This document shows, in pieces, positions 1-9,249 of a stretch of 64,000 bases of DNA (position 1 is its first letter; each line of letters opens with the position of its first letter). The stretch comes from Anaerolineales bacterium (lineage in GTDB: Bacteria > Chloroflexota > Anaerolineae > Anaerolineales > UBA11579), in the NCBI GenBank assembly GCA_025808555.1, contig CP075526.1:1132712-1196711 (forward strand), in the 5' to 3' direction. The notes below the pieces were generated by a model. It did no database searches, was not told the origin of the DNA, and saw nothing but the letters and a program-made list of their open reading frames with translations. The translations under genes and the position numbers were made by a program.

Positions 1-1511
1 CGGCAGGCAGCTTCCCTGAGGATATTTTGATCGAGCTGTCTGCGATGCTGGAGAAGATCGGCAGGCAGCCCATCATTGTGCGCTCCAGTAGCCTGCTGGA
101 GGACAACTTCGGCTCGTCGTTTGCCGGCAAATACGCCAGCTTCTTCTGCCCGAACCAGGGCACGCATGCTGAGAATTTACGCGGGCTGACCCAGGCGATC
201 GCGGCGGTGTACGCCAGCGCCCTGAACCCGGATGCGCTGTTGTACCGCCGCTCGCACGGCCTGGAAGATTATGACGAGCGCCTGGCGGTGCTAATCCAGG
301 TGGTGCAGGGTGAGGCGTATGGAAAGTACTACTTCCCGCATTTTGCCGGGGTAGCGTTCAGCCGCAACCTGTTCCGCTGGTCGCCCAAGATCCTGCGCAA
401 CGCGGGGTTTGTGCGCCTGGTGGCGGGCATGGGCACACGGGCGGTGGACCATGTGGGCAACGACTATCCGCGCCTGGTAGCGCTGAGCCATCCGGAGCTG
501 CGCGCCCAGAGCGACCCGCGTTCCATCCACACGTATTCACAGCACTACATGGACGTGATCGACCTTGAGGACAATGCCTTCAAGACCCTGCCGTTCACGG
601 ACGTTATGAACGGGCGCTATCCCCATTTGCGCCTAGCTGCCTCTGTATATAAGGATGGCGACCTGAGCCCGATCCGCTCGATGGTAGGGGCGGATAACGA
701 GCTGGTGCTCACCTTTGACGGCGTGGTGCGCAATACACCGTTTGCGGAGCGCATGCGGCGCATACTGGCGCACTTGGAGAAGAAATACAGCTCGCCGGTG
801 GATATGGAATTCACCATGCGCGTATTTGAGCGCGACGGAAAGCCCGAAATTGAGTTATTTATCCTGCAGTGCCGCCCGCAAAGCCACCTGCATGAGGTGG
901 CGGTGCGCCTGCCGGAGCGGCTGGACAAGCAGGCGATCGTGTTCTCCACCAGCAAGGTGGCGCCGCATGGGCGGGCGACGAACATCCGCTATGCGTTGTT
1001 CGTGACGCCGGGCGGGTATTACGGCCTGCCCAACTCTCAGGCGCGCGGCGAACTGACGCGGGCAATCAGCAAGATCAACAAAGTGCTGGAAGGCGAAGAG
1101 TTCATTTGCGTGGGGCCGGGGCGCTGGGGCACCAGCACGCCCGATCTGGGCGTGAGCGTGAGCTATGCCGATATTTACAACACGCGCGCCCTGGTGGAGC
1201 TCTCTGGTGAAGGCGTAGGCCCGGCGCCCGAGCCATCCTATGGGACGCACTTTTTTCAGGATCTGATCGAGTCGCGTATTTATCCGCTGGCGGTGCACCT
1301 GGATGATGTGGACGCCATCTTCAATAACGCGTTCTTTTATGAGGCGCCCAACCATTTGACGGACTGGGCGCCGGAGTTGGATGGCTTGCAGAACACTTTG
1401 CGCCTGATCCACGTTGACGATGTAGCACCCGGCCAGGTGATGGAGCTTATAATGGACTCTGAATCCGGCCGCGCAGTAGCGTTTTTGAAAGAGGAGACTA
1501 GGGACGAATGA
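1..1511 (+). CDS. PEP/pyruvate-binding domain protein (5' partial)
   Basis: The reading frame is open to the left edge, so the N-terminus is missing; the first in-frame candidate start in the window is a TTG at 27. The visible part resembles the ATP-grasp nucleotide-binding region of pyruvate phosphate dikinase and PEP synthase: IIVRSSSLLEDN near the start, and the FILQCRPQS motif that closes this domain about 280 residues in. The last ~200 residues (including CVGPGRWGTSTPDLG) do not look like the phosphohistidine or TIM-barrel PEP domains, so this is probably not a complete dikinase. It may be a stand-alone or regulatory-domain-linked relative. It overlaps the next gene by 4 bases (ATGA). 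The domain call is fairly secure; the function is not known. Confidence 0.75.
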   Translation, partial: AGSFPEDILIELSAMLEKIGRQPIIVRSSSLLEDNFGSSFAGKYASFFCPNQGTHAENLRGLTQAIAAVYASALNPDALLYRRSHGLEDYDERLAVLIQVVQGEAYGKYYFPHFAGVAFSRNLFRWSPKILRNAGFVRLVAGMGTRAVDHVGNDYPRLVALSHPELRAQSDPRSIHTYSQHYMDVIDLEDNAFKTLPFTDVMNGRYPHLRLAASVYKDGDLSPIRSMVGADNELVLTFDGVVRNTPFAERMRRILAHLEKKYSSPVDMEFTMRVFERDGKPEIELFILQCRPQSHLHEVAVRLPERLDKQAIVFSTSKVAPHGRATNIRYALFVTPGGYYGLPNSQARGELTRAISKINKVLEGEEFICVGPGRWGTSTPDLGVSVSYADIYNTRALVELSGEGVGPAPEPSYGTHFFQDLIESRIYPLAVHLDDVDAIFNNAFFYEAPNHLTDWAPELDGLQNTLRLIHVDDVAPGQVMELIMDSESGRAVAFLKEETRDE

Positions 1512-2185
1512 AGCATTTTGTGGCCGTGGCTGGGAATATTGGTGTTGGAAAATCGACGCTGGTGTCAAAACTGGCAGACCACCTGGAATGGAACCCATAC
1601 TACGAGCCGGTTGCTGAGAATCCCTATCTTGAAGATTTCTATGCAGACATGCGCACCTGGGCGTTTCAATCCCAAGTGTTTTTTCTGCGTCACCGCCTGA
1701 GCATGCATCTGGGCCTGTTGGCCGACCCGAACTCGGTGATCCAAGACCGCTCTGTGTATGAGGATGCGGAGATCTTTGCCAAGAACCTGTTCTTGTCCGG
1801 CCAGATGGATGAGCGCGACTACACCTCGTATCGCAATTTGTACACATTGCTATGTGATTTGCTGCGCCCGCCTGATCTAGTGATCTACCTGCGTGCGTCT
1901 GTGCCCACCCTGCAACGCCGGATCGCCCAGCGCGGGCGTGATTTTGAAGCCAAGATCAGCACTGAATACCTTGAGCAGCTCAATGGGCTGTACGAGGATT
2001 GGGTGACCAACTTCACTTTGTGCCCGGTGCTGACCGTGCCGACCGACAATATGAACTTTGTGACCCATGACGGGCTGGTTGAGCTGGTGAAGCTAAAGAT
2101 GAGCGAGAAGCTGATGGGCAAGGAAGAAGTAGTTTTCCTTCCTGAGGAAGTGGAGAGCTTTGCCAGCCACTCACTGGATCACTAA
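1508..2185 (+). CDS. Deoxynucleoside kinase (dAK/dGK/dCK family)
   Basis: Phosphorylates a deoxynucleoside to its monophosphate in nucleotide salvage, in the cytoplasm. The 225-residue product has the P-loop GNIGVGKST at residues 9-17, the EPVAENPYLEDFY substrate-site segment around 35-47, and DRSVYEDAEIFA around 78-89, which is the family's DRS motif. An Arg-rich lid-like stretch (RRIAQRGRDFE) lies near residue 140. Length is normal for bacterial deoxyadenosine/deoxyguanosine kinases. The start codon overlaps the preceding stop (ATGA), implying translational coupling. A strong hairpin terminator follows. Which deoxynucleoside is preferred cannot be read from the sequence. Confidence 0.9.
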   Translation: MKHFVAVAGNIGVGKSTLVSKLADHLEWNPYYEPVAENPYLEDFYADMRTWAFQSQVFFLRHRLSMHLGLLADPNSVIQDRSVYEDAEIFAKNLFLSGQMDERDYTSYRNLYTLLCDLLRPPDLVIYLRASVPTLQRRIAQRGRDFEAKISTEYLEQLNGLYEDWVTNFTLCPVLTVPTDNMNFVTHDGLVELVKLKMSEKLMGKEEVVFLPEEVESFASHSLDH

Positions 2186-2205
2186 GGCTCAAGAAAGAGA
2201 AATAA

Positions 2206-2229
2206 AAAACGCCGCTTATGCGGCGTTTT
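2206..2229. terminator. Bidirectional intrinsic terminator
   Basis: A perfect 10-bp stem (AAAACGCCGC / GCGGCGTTTT) with a 4-base loop lies between the converging kinase and spoVS genes. T-runs occur on both strands. On the minus strand the last codons of spoVS and its stop codon form the 5' arm and loop. Confidence 0.85.
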
Positions 2230-2518
2230 GTGTTTCATCTTTCGGTTGTCTGGCAATCTCGTGACACTCAATGACAAGCTTGATGGCAGTGCGCACGTTG
2301 CCTTCGATCTCCACATCGGCAAATTCGGGTGTGCAGTAGACCGTGTAGCCATCCTCTTGCAGATAGCTGCGCGCCAGAACCAGCGCTTTAACGGCCTGGT
2401 TGACCGCACCGGCGCCGATGGCCTGGATCTCGGCGCGCTTGTGTTCCCGGAATACGCCCGCAATGGCACCAGCCACAGCGGATGTACGTGATGCCCCTGA
2501 CACCTTGATAACGTCCAT
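2216..2518 (-). CDS. spoVS: Stage V sporulation protein S (SpoVS) family
   Basis: Small Alba-like protein of 100 residues. The opening VIKVSGASRTSAVAGAIAGV, the central RAEIQAIGAGAVNQAVKALV and the C-terminal RTAIKLVIE are diagnostic of SpoVS. In Bacillus it acts in late sporulation, but SpoVS is also found in many bacteria that do not sporulate, where its role is unclear; it is presumed to bind nucleic acid. It stands alone, converging on the deoxynucleoside kinase. Its last codons lie inside the shared terminator hairpin. About 14 residues beyond the conserved core form a polar tail (PKDETQNAA). Confidence 0.92.
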   Translation of the reverse strand: MDVIKVSGASRTSAVAGAIAGVFREHKRAEIQAIGAGAVNQAVKALVLARSYLQEDGYTVYCTPEFADVEIEGNVRTAIKLVIECHEIARQPKDETQNAA

Positions 2519-2654
2519 GATGGCCCTTCACGCGCCGTTGGGCTGGGAGGATAGTGAAACCGTTGCACAACGGCGCATCCTCTGAAAACGATGATACAGG
2601 AATAAATAGCACGGGGCAAATGCGCTCGTGCAAAAAGGCACACATGCTGCGTGA

Positions 2655-2660
2655 TACACT
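2655..2660 (+). promoter_or_regulatory. Possible -10 box of mutS2
   Basis: TACACT (4 of 6 to TATAAT) ends 7 bases before the ATG at 2668. This would put transcription start at or next to the start codon. No good -35 is seen. Weak alone; listed because the spacing matches other genes here. Confidence 0.3.
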
Positions 2661-2667
2661 GCGCAGG

Positions 2668-5031
2668 ATGGACGAAAAAGCTCTGCAAACGCTGGAGTTT
2701 CCCAAAGTTTTGGAGCGCCTGGCGCGCCATAGCGTGTTCAGCGTATCGCATGAGCGCGCCCTGGCTCTGCGCCCGGCGGCGGATATTGACGCGGCCCGGC
2801 GCCGGCTGGCCGAGACGGGCGAGGCGCGCGCCCTGCTGGACGACCAGCCCAAGCTGGGCGTGGGCGGTGCGCGCGATCTACGCCCGGCCCTGGGCAATGC
2901 CCGGCGCGGCATGGCACTGACTGCACCAGAGCTGCTGGATGTAAAAGGCACCCTGGTGGCGGCGCGCACCCTGGCGCGGCAACTGCAGGATGCACAGGCC
3001 AGTTACCCCTTGCTGGCGGAACTGGCGGCGCAGATGCCGCAACCCGCGGGTGTGGTAGATGCGATCACCAAAACCATCTCCGAGCGCGGCCAGATATTGG
3101 ATAGCGCCTCGGACGAGCTGGGCGAGATCCGCAGCGAACTGGGTGTTGCGCATGAGCGGCTGTTAAGCCGGATGCAGAAGATGCTGAGCAGCGAGCCGTA
3201 CACCAAGGCGCTGCAAGAGCCGATCTTCACGCAGCGGGATGGGCGCTATGTGCTGCCGATCCGTGCGGAGGAGCGCAGCCGCGTCAAAGGCGTGGTGCAC
3301 GACCAATCTGCCAGCGGGGCGACGCTGTTCATTGAGCCGCTGGGCGTGGTGGAACTGAACAACACCTGGCGCGAGCTGCAACTGGCCGAGCGAGAAGAAG
3401 AACGGCGCATCCTGCTGGCGCTGACCGTGCTGGTGCAGACGCACAGCGAGGCGATCACCGCGGCGCTGGAGGGACTGGCTGAGCTGGACCTGGTGTTTGC
3501 GCGCGCCAAGTACGCCGAGCAGCTGCGCGCCCATGCGCCTGAGCTGCTGCCGCTGCGCCCCCACACGGATAGTCCACATCCTGGCGTGACGCTGCGCTTG
3601 TTCGACGCGCGCCACCCGCTGCTGGACCCCGATACCGTGGTTTCCTCTGATATTGAGTTGTTCCCTGAAAACTACTGCCTGGTGATCACTGGGCCCAACA
3701 CGGGCGGCAAAACCGTCACGCTTAAGACGGTGGGCCTGTTGGCGTTAATGGGCCAGAGCGGGATGCATGTTCCGGCCGCAGCTGGCAGCCAGATTTCATT
3801 TTTTGAGTCCGTGTACGCAGATATTGGCGATGAGCAATCGATCGAGCAGTCACTCTCCACGTTTTCCGGCCATGTCACCAACATTGTCAGCATATTGAAG
3901 CAGGTCGACCAGCGTTCGCTGGTCATATTCGATGAACTTGGCGCCGGCACAGACCCGCAGGAAGGCGCGGCTTTGGCGCGGGCGCTGCTGGATCACCTGG
4001 TGCGGCGCGGCATCACCACTCTGGTGGCCACGCACTACCCTGAGTTGAAAGTGTATGCGCAGGGAACGAAGGGCGTGGTGAACGCCAGTGTTGAATTCGA
4101 TCTGAAGACCCTGGCGCCAACCTATCATCTAACGGTCGGCCTGCCAGGGCGCTCCAACGCGCTGGCGATTGCCAAGCGGCTTGGGCTGAGCGACGAAGTG
4201 CTGGAGCAGGCGCGCAGCGGGATCGACCCGGCTGACCTAAAGGCAGAGGATCTACTTGACGACATCCACCGCGAGCGCGAACGCGCCCGCCAGGCGCACG
4301 AGCGGGCGGCAGATGCCGAACGCACCGCCGAGGGCTTGCGGGCAGAGTTGGCTGAGCGGCTGGAGCTGATCGAAGATGAGCGCTTCGAGGTACTGGAAGC
4401 GGCGCGGCAACAGGCCAAGAAGGAGCTGGATGCGCTGAAGACTCAAGCTGGCAGGCTGCGGGCTGACCTGGCGCGGGAGCGCCAACCGCTGGAGAAGGTG
4501 CAGGCGGTGAAGCAAGCCATTGAGGCGCTGGAAGATACGGTGGAGGAGCCGGTGCAGCGCCAGGCAGTGCCGGAATCGGCGCCGGGGCGAGCGCTGCGCC
4601 TGGGGGATGCGGTGCGGGTGCGCAGCCTGGGGGCGCGCGGCGTGGTGATCGGCCTGAGTGAGGAAGAAGCTGAGCTGCAAGTGGGCGCGCTGCGGGCGCG
4701 GGCGCGCTATACCGACCTGGAGCTGCTGGACGAGCCAAGTGAGAGCCCCCTGCCCGACTGGCAAGGCACGGTGCAATTGCCGGATACCGTGGCATCCGAG
4801 GTCTCGCTGCGCGGCATGCGCTTTGAGGATGCATACAACAAACTGGACGCCTACCTGGATGCGGCGTATGCCTCAGGCTTACGTTCAGCGCGCATCATCC
4901 ATGGCAAGGGGACTGGCACGCTGCGCGAGATGGTGCGTGACATGCTGCGCAAGCGCAGCTATGTAGAGCGCTATGTCTTCGCCAACCCGCATGAAGGCGG
5001 AGAAGGCGTCACCATCGCTTACTTTAAGTAA
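2668..5031 (+). CDS. mutS2: Endonuclease MutS2
   Basis: MutS-like ATPase with a C-terminal nuclease domain. In other bacteria MutS2 suppresses recombination or rescues collided ribosomes rather than doing mismatch repair. The 787-residue protein has Walker A GPNTGGKT near residue 342, Walker [14 protein letters not shown] near 418, the THYPELK switch motif, a coiled-coil stretch rich in Glu, Arg and Ala (about 520-620), and a Smr domain from about 710 ([22 protein letters not shown]). I chose ATG 2668 because [11 protein letters not shown] is where the conserved N-terminus begins. An upstream in-frame ATG at 2554 would add an unconserved 38-residue leader. Transcribed alone. Confidence 0.93.
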   Translation: MDEKALQTLEFPKVLERLARHSVFSVSHERALALRPAADIDAARRRLAETGEARALLDDQPKLGVGGARDLRPALGNARRGMALTAPELLDVKGTLVAARTLARQLQDAQASYPLLAELAAQMPQPAGVVDAITKTISERGQILDSASDELGEIRSELGVAHERLLSRMQKMLSSEPYTKALQEPIFTQRDGRYVLPIRAEERSRVKGVVHDQSASGATLFIEPLGVVELNNTWRELQLAEREEERRILLALTVLVQTHSEAITAALEGLAELDLVFARAKYAEQLRAHAPELLPLRPHTDSPHPGVTLRLFDARHPLLDPDTVVSSDIELFPENYCLVITGPNTGGKTVTLKTVGLLALMGQSGMHVPAAAGSQISFFESVYADIGDEQSIEQSLSTFSGHVTNIVSILKQVDQRSLVIFDELGAGTDPQEGAALARALLDHLVRRGITTLVATHYPELKVYAQGTKGVVNASVEFDLKTLAPTYHLTVGLPGRSNALAIAKRLGLSDEVLEQARSGIDPADLKAEDLLDDIHRERERARQAHERAADAERTAEGLRAELAERLELIEDERFEVLEAARQQAKKELDALKTQAGRLRADLARERQPLEKVQAVKQAIEALEDTVEEPVQRQAVPESAPGRALRLGDAVRVRSLGARGVVIGLSEEEAELQVGALRARARYTDLELLDEPSESPLPDWQGTVQLPDTVASEVSLRGMRFEDAYNKLDAYLDAAYASGLRSARIIHGKGTGTLREMVRDMLRKRSYVERYVFANPHEGGEGVTIAYFK

Positions 5032-5042
5032 TCGCCAAAGTC

Positions 5043-5048
5043 TATAAT
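5043..5048 (+). promoter_or_regulatory. -10 box, probably leaderless promoter of the carboxylase beta gene
   Basis: A consensus TATAAT ends 6 bases before the ATG at 5055, so the transcript should begin at about the start codon. There is no Shine-Dalgarno sequence. No convincing -35 is visible. Confidence 0.6.
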
Positions 5049-5054
5049 TCAGGC

Positions 5055-6665
5055 ATGGACCCTATTGCCAGCCGTATAGACCCCAATTCCTCAGAATTCA
5101 AACAGAACGCCGAACACCACCGCGCCCTGGCGGCGGAGCTGCGCGCCAAGCTGGCGGCGGTGCATGCCGGCGGCGGAGCCGAGGCGCGGGCACGGCACGA
5201 GCAGCGCGGCAAGTTGTTCGTGCGTGAGCGGATCGAGCGCTTGCTGGATGCAGGCTCCCCGTTCCTGGAGCTCTCGGCCCTGGCGGCGGAGGGTATTTAT
5301 GATGGCGACGCGCCGGGGGCGGGCATTGTGGCCGGCATCGGCCGCGTGGCTGGCCGCGAAGTGATGATCGTAGCCAACGACGCCACCGTCAAGGGTGGCT
5401 CGTACTACCCGCTCACGGTCACCAAGCATCTACGCGCTCAACAGATTGCCATGCAAAACCATTTGCCGTGTTTGTATCTGGTGGATTCGGGCGGGGCGTT
5501 CCTGCCGATGCAGGACCAGGTGTTCCCAGGCGAGCAGCACTTCGGGCGCATCTTCTACAACCAGGCGCAAATGAGCGCCAAGGCTATCCCGCAGATCGCA
5601 GCAGTGATGGGCTCGTGCACGGCAGGCGGCGCATATGTGCCGGCGATGAGCGACGAAGCCATCATTGTTAAGGGGACCGGCACGATCTTTCTGGGCGGCC
5701 CGCCGCTAGTCAAAGCGGCGACAGGCGAAGATGTGAGCGCCGAGGATCTGGGCGGGGCGGATGTGCACACACGCCTCTCCGGCGTGGCAGATCATTTTGC
5801 CGAGGATGACCCGCACGCCATTGATATTCTGTGCGAGATCGTTGAGACCCTTCCTGACCGCAGCACGCTGCAAACGCCGGTCAGCGCACCAGAGGAACCG
5901 CTGTATGCAGCAGAGGAACTGTATGGGGTGTTGCCGACCACGTTCCGCGAAAGCTACGACGTGCGCGAAGTGATCGCGCGCATTGTGGATGGAAGCCGTT
6001 TCCGCGAATTCAAGGCGCGGTATGGCGAAACTTTGGTGTGCGGCTTTGCGCGGATCCATGGGTATCCGGTGGGCATTCTGGGCAATAACGGCGTGCTGTT
6101 TAGCGAGAGCGCGTTGAAGGGCGCTCATTTTATTGAACTGTGCGAGCAGCGCGGCATTCCTCTACTCTTTTTACAGAACATCACGGGCTTCATGGTTGGC
6201 CGAGAATATGAAGCGGGCGGGATTGCCAAGGATGGCGCCAAGATGGTGCACGCCGTGGCCACCGCGACGGTGCCCAAGCTGACCGTCATCATTGGCGGGT
6301 CGTTCGGGGCGGGCAACTATGGCATGGCCGGGCGCGCCTACGACGCGCGCTTTTTATGGATGTGGCCGAATGCGCGCATCAGCGTGATGGGCGGCGAACA
6401 GGCCGCCAACGTGATGCTGACGATCAAGCAGGACCAGTTGGCGCGCGAAGGCAAGCCGGCGCTGACGGAGGCCGAGGCGACCGCGCTCAAGCAGCCGATC
6501 CTGGACAAGTATGAGCACGAGGGCCATCCGTACTACTCGACGGCGCGGTTGTGGGACGACGGCATTCTGGACCCGGCCGAGACGCGCACCGTGCTGGGGC
6601 TGGCGCTCTCGGTAGTGCTCAAGGCGCCGCGCACGGGCGAAGGCTTCGGCGTATTTAGGATGTAG
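5055..6665 (+). CDS. mccB: Acyl-CoA carboxylase carboxyltransferase (beta) subunit, methylcrotonyl-CoA carboxylase type
   Basis: Transfers carboxyl from biotin to an acyl-CoA; 3-methylcrotonyl-CoA (leucine breakdown) is the likely substrate. The 536-residue length and motifs fit MCC beta better than propionyl-CoA carboxylase beta: [53 protein letters not shown] and [15 protein letters not shown]. The C-terminal half has [20 protein letters not shown] and [16 protein letters not shown] for the second CoA/biotin site. The partner biotin carboxylase and carrier lie 3.4 kb downstream behind three unrelated genes, so the complex is encoded in two places. Substrate is inferred from similarity only. 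Confidence 0.88.
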   Translation: MDPIASRIDPNSSEFKQNAEHHRALAAELRAKLAAVHAGGGAEARARHEQRGKLFVRERIERLLDAGSPFLELSALAAEGIYDGDAPGAGIVAGIGRVAGREVMIVANDATVKGGSYYPLTVTKHLRAQQIAMQNHLPCLYLVDSGGAFLPMQDQVFPGEQHFGRIFYNQAQMSAKAIPQIAAVMGSCTAGGAYVPAMSDEAIIVKGTGTIFLGGPPLVKAATGEDVSAEDLGGADVHTRLSGVADHFAEDDPHAIDILCEIVETLPDRSTLQTPVSAPEEPLYAAEELYGVLPTTFRESYDVREVIARIVDGSRFREFKARYGETLVCGFARIHGYPVGILGNNGVLFSESALKGAHFIELCEQRGIPLLFLQNITGFMVGREYEAGGIAKDGAKMVHAVATATVPKLTVIIGGSFGAGNYGMAGRAYDARFLWMWPNARISVMGGEQAANVMLTIKQDQLAREGKPALTEAEATALKQPILDKYEHEGHPYYSTARLWDDGILDPAETRTVLGLALSVVLKAPRTGEGFGVFRM

Positions 6666-6677
6666 TTTGATCTGCGC

Positions 6678-8666
6678 ATGAATGCATTGCTGGCAGGTTT
6701 TCAAAAACACAAGTTCGGCATCACCAGCTTTGTGTTGTCCATTCTTGCTTATGGATTATTGATCCCATGGCTAGGCTTGTATTGGGATGATTGGCCTCTG
6801 AGCTGGAACAGCTATCGCTTTGGCCCGGAGGTGTATCAGGATTTTGTGCACTACCGGCCAGCGTCCGGCTGGGTGTATTACTTTTCATTACTGATACTGG
6901 GCAAGAGCCTGGTGGCCTGGCATGTGTACGCGCTGGCGTGGCGTTGGGTCAGTGGGCTGGCCTTCTACACTTTGCTGCGCTTGCTTTGGCCCAAGCAAAC
7001 CAGTCTGGTATTTATTGCCGGTTTGCTGTTTGTCGTCTACCCAGGTTTTAGCCAGCAAAGTATTGCAGTGACATACAGTGTGTATTTTCTTTATTACACG
7101 CTGTTTATTGGCTCATTGATATTAATGGTCAAGAGCCTAAAAACCAGTAATCGCAGCAAGTTGTATGTCGCGGGATCGATAGCCTTGGGTCTGTTTAGCA
7201 TGCTGTGCACAGAGTATTTCTATGGTCTTGAACTTGTACGAGCCGCGCTTATTTGGCTGACGCTAAGGCAGGCCGGGCGACCCAATTTGCAGAACGTGCT
7301 CAAAGCGTGGGCGCCGTATGCGCTGATGCTGGCAGGGATTTTTGCCTGGCGCTACTGGGCTAGCCAGCAAGCGGAAGCCCTCTACGGGGTTGTATTTATC
7401 GATAAGGTTGCAGATGCCCCCTTGGAGTATGCACTGCAGTGGGTATCGATCGCCCTCAACGATGTGCTGGCCGGCGGCTTGATGGCCTGGGGGCGCGTGA
7501 CCACAGTGTGGTCTAGGCTGCAATCGGGTACTGTGTTCAATATCCCATATCTGGGTGTGTTAGGCGCCGCGTTCGTGGTGGCCGCAGTTGGTTTACAAGC
7601 TGGCCGCGCAGCGGGGGCTGAGACTGATCGGTCGCCGATCTGGCTGGGGCTAGCGACTGTGTGCATAGCCAGTCTCTCGTTCTGGGTGGCCGATCTGCGC
7701 ATCAGTCTGAGCTTTCCGCAAGACCGCGGCACCATCCCCATGATGTTTGGGGCTAGCTTGCTGTTCGCCGGAGTGCTTGGTGGGTTACGCGTTCGCGCCA
7801 AAACGTATTTGCTGGCCGGGTTGATAGCATTGAGCGTTGGAATGCACTTCCTTATTTCAAATGAATACCGCCTAGAATGGGAGCGGCAGGGGGAACTCTT
7901 CAGGCAATTGGCCTGGCGCGCCCCCTCTTTGGCGGACAATACGGCCATCATCAGCCCAGAGCTGCGCGTGCTGAGGCATAGCACCGATAATTCGCTCACC
8001 GCGCCGCTGAACTGGATGTATGCTGCGCCACAACCTGGGGAAACACTTCACTACAGCTGGTTCTATGCAGGGCTGCGCTCATCTGCATTCAACAGGTTGG
8101 AAGCAAGCGGGGTGCTTAGCAGGAGCTATGACTTTGTGCGCTATGAAGGCCGCGCCGAGAATATCTTGGTGGTGATCTATGAACCCCCTGGATGCTTGCG
8201 TGTCATTGACCCGGTTATTGATGCAAACTATCCGATGCTTTCGCCCGAAGTGGCGGATCTGGCTCGCTTTAGCAATACCGAGTTGATCAGCGAGAGTGAG
8301 ACAGAGGCCAAGTTGCCCTATTGGGATCAGGGTCCGAGCAATAGCTGGTGCTATTACTTCCAGAAAGCAGATCTGGCGCGGCAACAACAGGATTGGCAGC
8401 ATGTTGTAGAACTTGGCGACATTGCATTCGAATTGGACGATCACCCTAATCACCCAGCTGAGCGCCTGCCTTTTATTGAGGCGTACGCGCGGGTGGGGCG
8501 CGGTGATGATGCCCTACACCTTACTTGGGTAAGCCTAGAGGTGACGCCGCTAATGCAGCCGATGCTTTGCGATCTCTGGCTGCGTTTAGCGGACAATGAA
8601 TTGGATAGCTCCATTGTCCAAGAAGCCCTGGATCAACTTCAATGTAGTGGCAGCAACGAATCTTAG
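6678..8666 (+). CDS. Polytopic membrane protein, unknown (GT-C-like)
   Basis: The 662-residue protein begins with a membrane helix (FGITSFVLSILAYGLLIPWLGLYWDDWPL). About ten more hydrophobic segments follow up to residue ~400, then a soluble C-terminal region of ~260 residues. An acidic DD (YWDDW) after the first helix is reminiscent of the catalytic loop of GT-C/GT39-type membrane glycosyltransferases, but overall similarity is not recognised. The C-terminal segment (QQQDWQHVVELGDIAFELDDHP) could be TPR-like. The start is 12 bases after mccB; a weak TTTGAT at 6666-6671 could serve as a leaderless -10 box. Function unknown. Confidence 0.65.
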   Translation: MNALLAGFQKHKFGITSFVLSILAYGLLIPWLGLYWDDWPLSWNSYRFGPEVYQDFVHYRPASGWVYYFSLLILGKSLVAWHVYALAWRWVSGLAFYTLLRLLWPKQTSLVFIAGLLFVVYPGFSQQSIAVTYSVYFLYYTLFIGSLILMVKSLKTSNRSKLYVAGSIALGLFSMLCTEYFYGLELVRAALIWLTLRQAGRPNLQNVLKAWAPYALMLAGIFAWRYWASQQAEALYGVVFIDKVADAPLEYALQWVSIALNDVLAGGLMAWGRVTTVWSRLQSGTVFNIPYLGVLGAAFVVAAVGLQAGRAAGAETDRSPIWLGLATVCIASLSFWVADLRISLSFPQDRGTIPMMFGASLLFAGVLGGLRVRAKTYLLAGLIALSVGMHFLISNEYRLEWERQGELFRQLAWRAPSLADNTAIISPELRVLRHSTDNSLTAPLNWMYAAPQPGETLHYSWFYAGLRSSAFNRLEASGVLSRSYDFVRYEGRAENILVVIYEPPGCLRVIDPVIDANYPMLSPEVADLARFSNTELISESETEAKLPYWDQGPSNSWCYYFQKADLARQQQDWQHVVELGDIAFELDDHPNHPAERLPFIEAYARVGRGDDALHLTWVSLEVTPLMQPMLCDLWLRLADNELDSSIVQEALDQLQCSGSNES

Positions 8667-8699
8667 TGTGCTGTGGACAGGCTTCGTGTAGCTAGCTTG

Positions 8700-9209
8700 C
8701 TACCACTCGCCCGCGTAGCCTGGCTGGTAGGGTTTGACGGCGCGCTCGAGCAGCAGACGATGCAGCTCATTGAGCTGGCGGATGTGGAGGCCATCGTGCG
8801 CCACCCAGGCGGCGAACATGTCGCCGGCGCGGATGCTGCGACCGGCGCGCGCATAGCGCGTGTTCCAGTCAACCTGGCCGAGTGAGCGCAGCCAGCGCAG
8901 CGAACGGCGGCGCTCGCTGAGGTAGGCGGCCAGCGAGGTTTGCAGGTCGCGCGTGTTGTATTTGTGCTGGGTCACCCAGGCCGCGGGGGCAATGGGCGGC
9001 CAATCTTCGGCGGGGCGATTGAGGATAATGTCGAGGCGCACGCGGAAATCAAAGCGCTCTTCATCGTACAAGTGATTGACAACTTCAAGGATCGACCAGG
9101 TTTTAGGGCCGGGCTTATAGCGCGCCTCGGTCTTGTTTACCCCGGTAACGAGTGCCTTGATGCGCTTGGGGTTCTCTGTGAATTCGCGCAGCAGGAAATC
9201 TATGTCCAT
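8700..9209 (-). CDS. DinB-like / DfsB family four-helix protein
   Basis: The 169-residue product fits the DinB/YfiT superfamily of metal-binding four-helix bundles. The usual three-His pattern is partly visible: H in ILEVVNHLYDEE (helix 2) and AWVAHDGLHIRQLNELH near the C-terminus. Members include thiol-dependent transferases and uncharacterised stress proteins, so no reaction is assigned. I chose the ATG giving MDIDFLL because GAGG lies 6 bases upstream; ATGs 3, 12 and 27 bases earlier are alternatives. It is divergent from the LRR lipoprotein gene, with under 45 bases between starts, and converges on the membrane protein gene. Confidence 0.8.
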   Translation of the reverse strand: MDIDFLLREFTENPKRIKALVTGVNKTEARYKPGPKTWSILEVVNHLYDEERFDFRVRLDIILNRPAEDWPPIAPAAWVTQHKYNTRDLQTSLAAYLSERRRSLRWLRSLGQVDWNTRYARAGRSIRAGDMFAAWVAHDGLHIRQLNELHRLLLERAVKPYQPGYAGEW

Positions 9210-9240
9210 CATGCACCTCATGCAATGAATTACCATTAAG

Positions 9241-9246
9241 CATAAT
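9241..9246 (+). promoter_or_regulatory. -10 box, probably leaderless promoter of the LRR lipoprotein gene
   Basis: CATAAT (5 of 6) ends 3 bases before the ATG at 9250. No Shine-Dalgarno site fits between. The same AT-rich patch read in reverse (ATTATGCTTAAT) could hold the -10 of the divergent DinB-like gene. Confidence 0.45.
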
Positions 9247-9249
9247 CCT

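Noticed and set aside
4013-4834. Minus-strand 273-codon frame within mutS2
   Set aside because: Pro/Ala/Arg-rich composition typical of antisense translation of a GC-rich gene; no motifs, and mutS2 is secure on the other strand.
5043-5057. AATTCAG after the mccB -10 box as a third operator of the EPS regulators
   Set aside because: Only a half-site; the second arm (CTGAA) is missing, and TATAAT followed by TCAG can arise by chance.
8688-8703. Short GTAGC/GCTAC stem between converging genes as a terminator
   Set aside because: Only 5 bp and no T-run on either strand; not enough to call a terminator.
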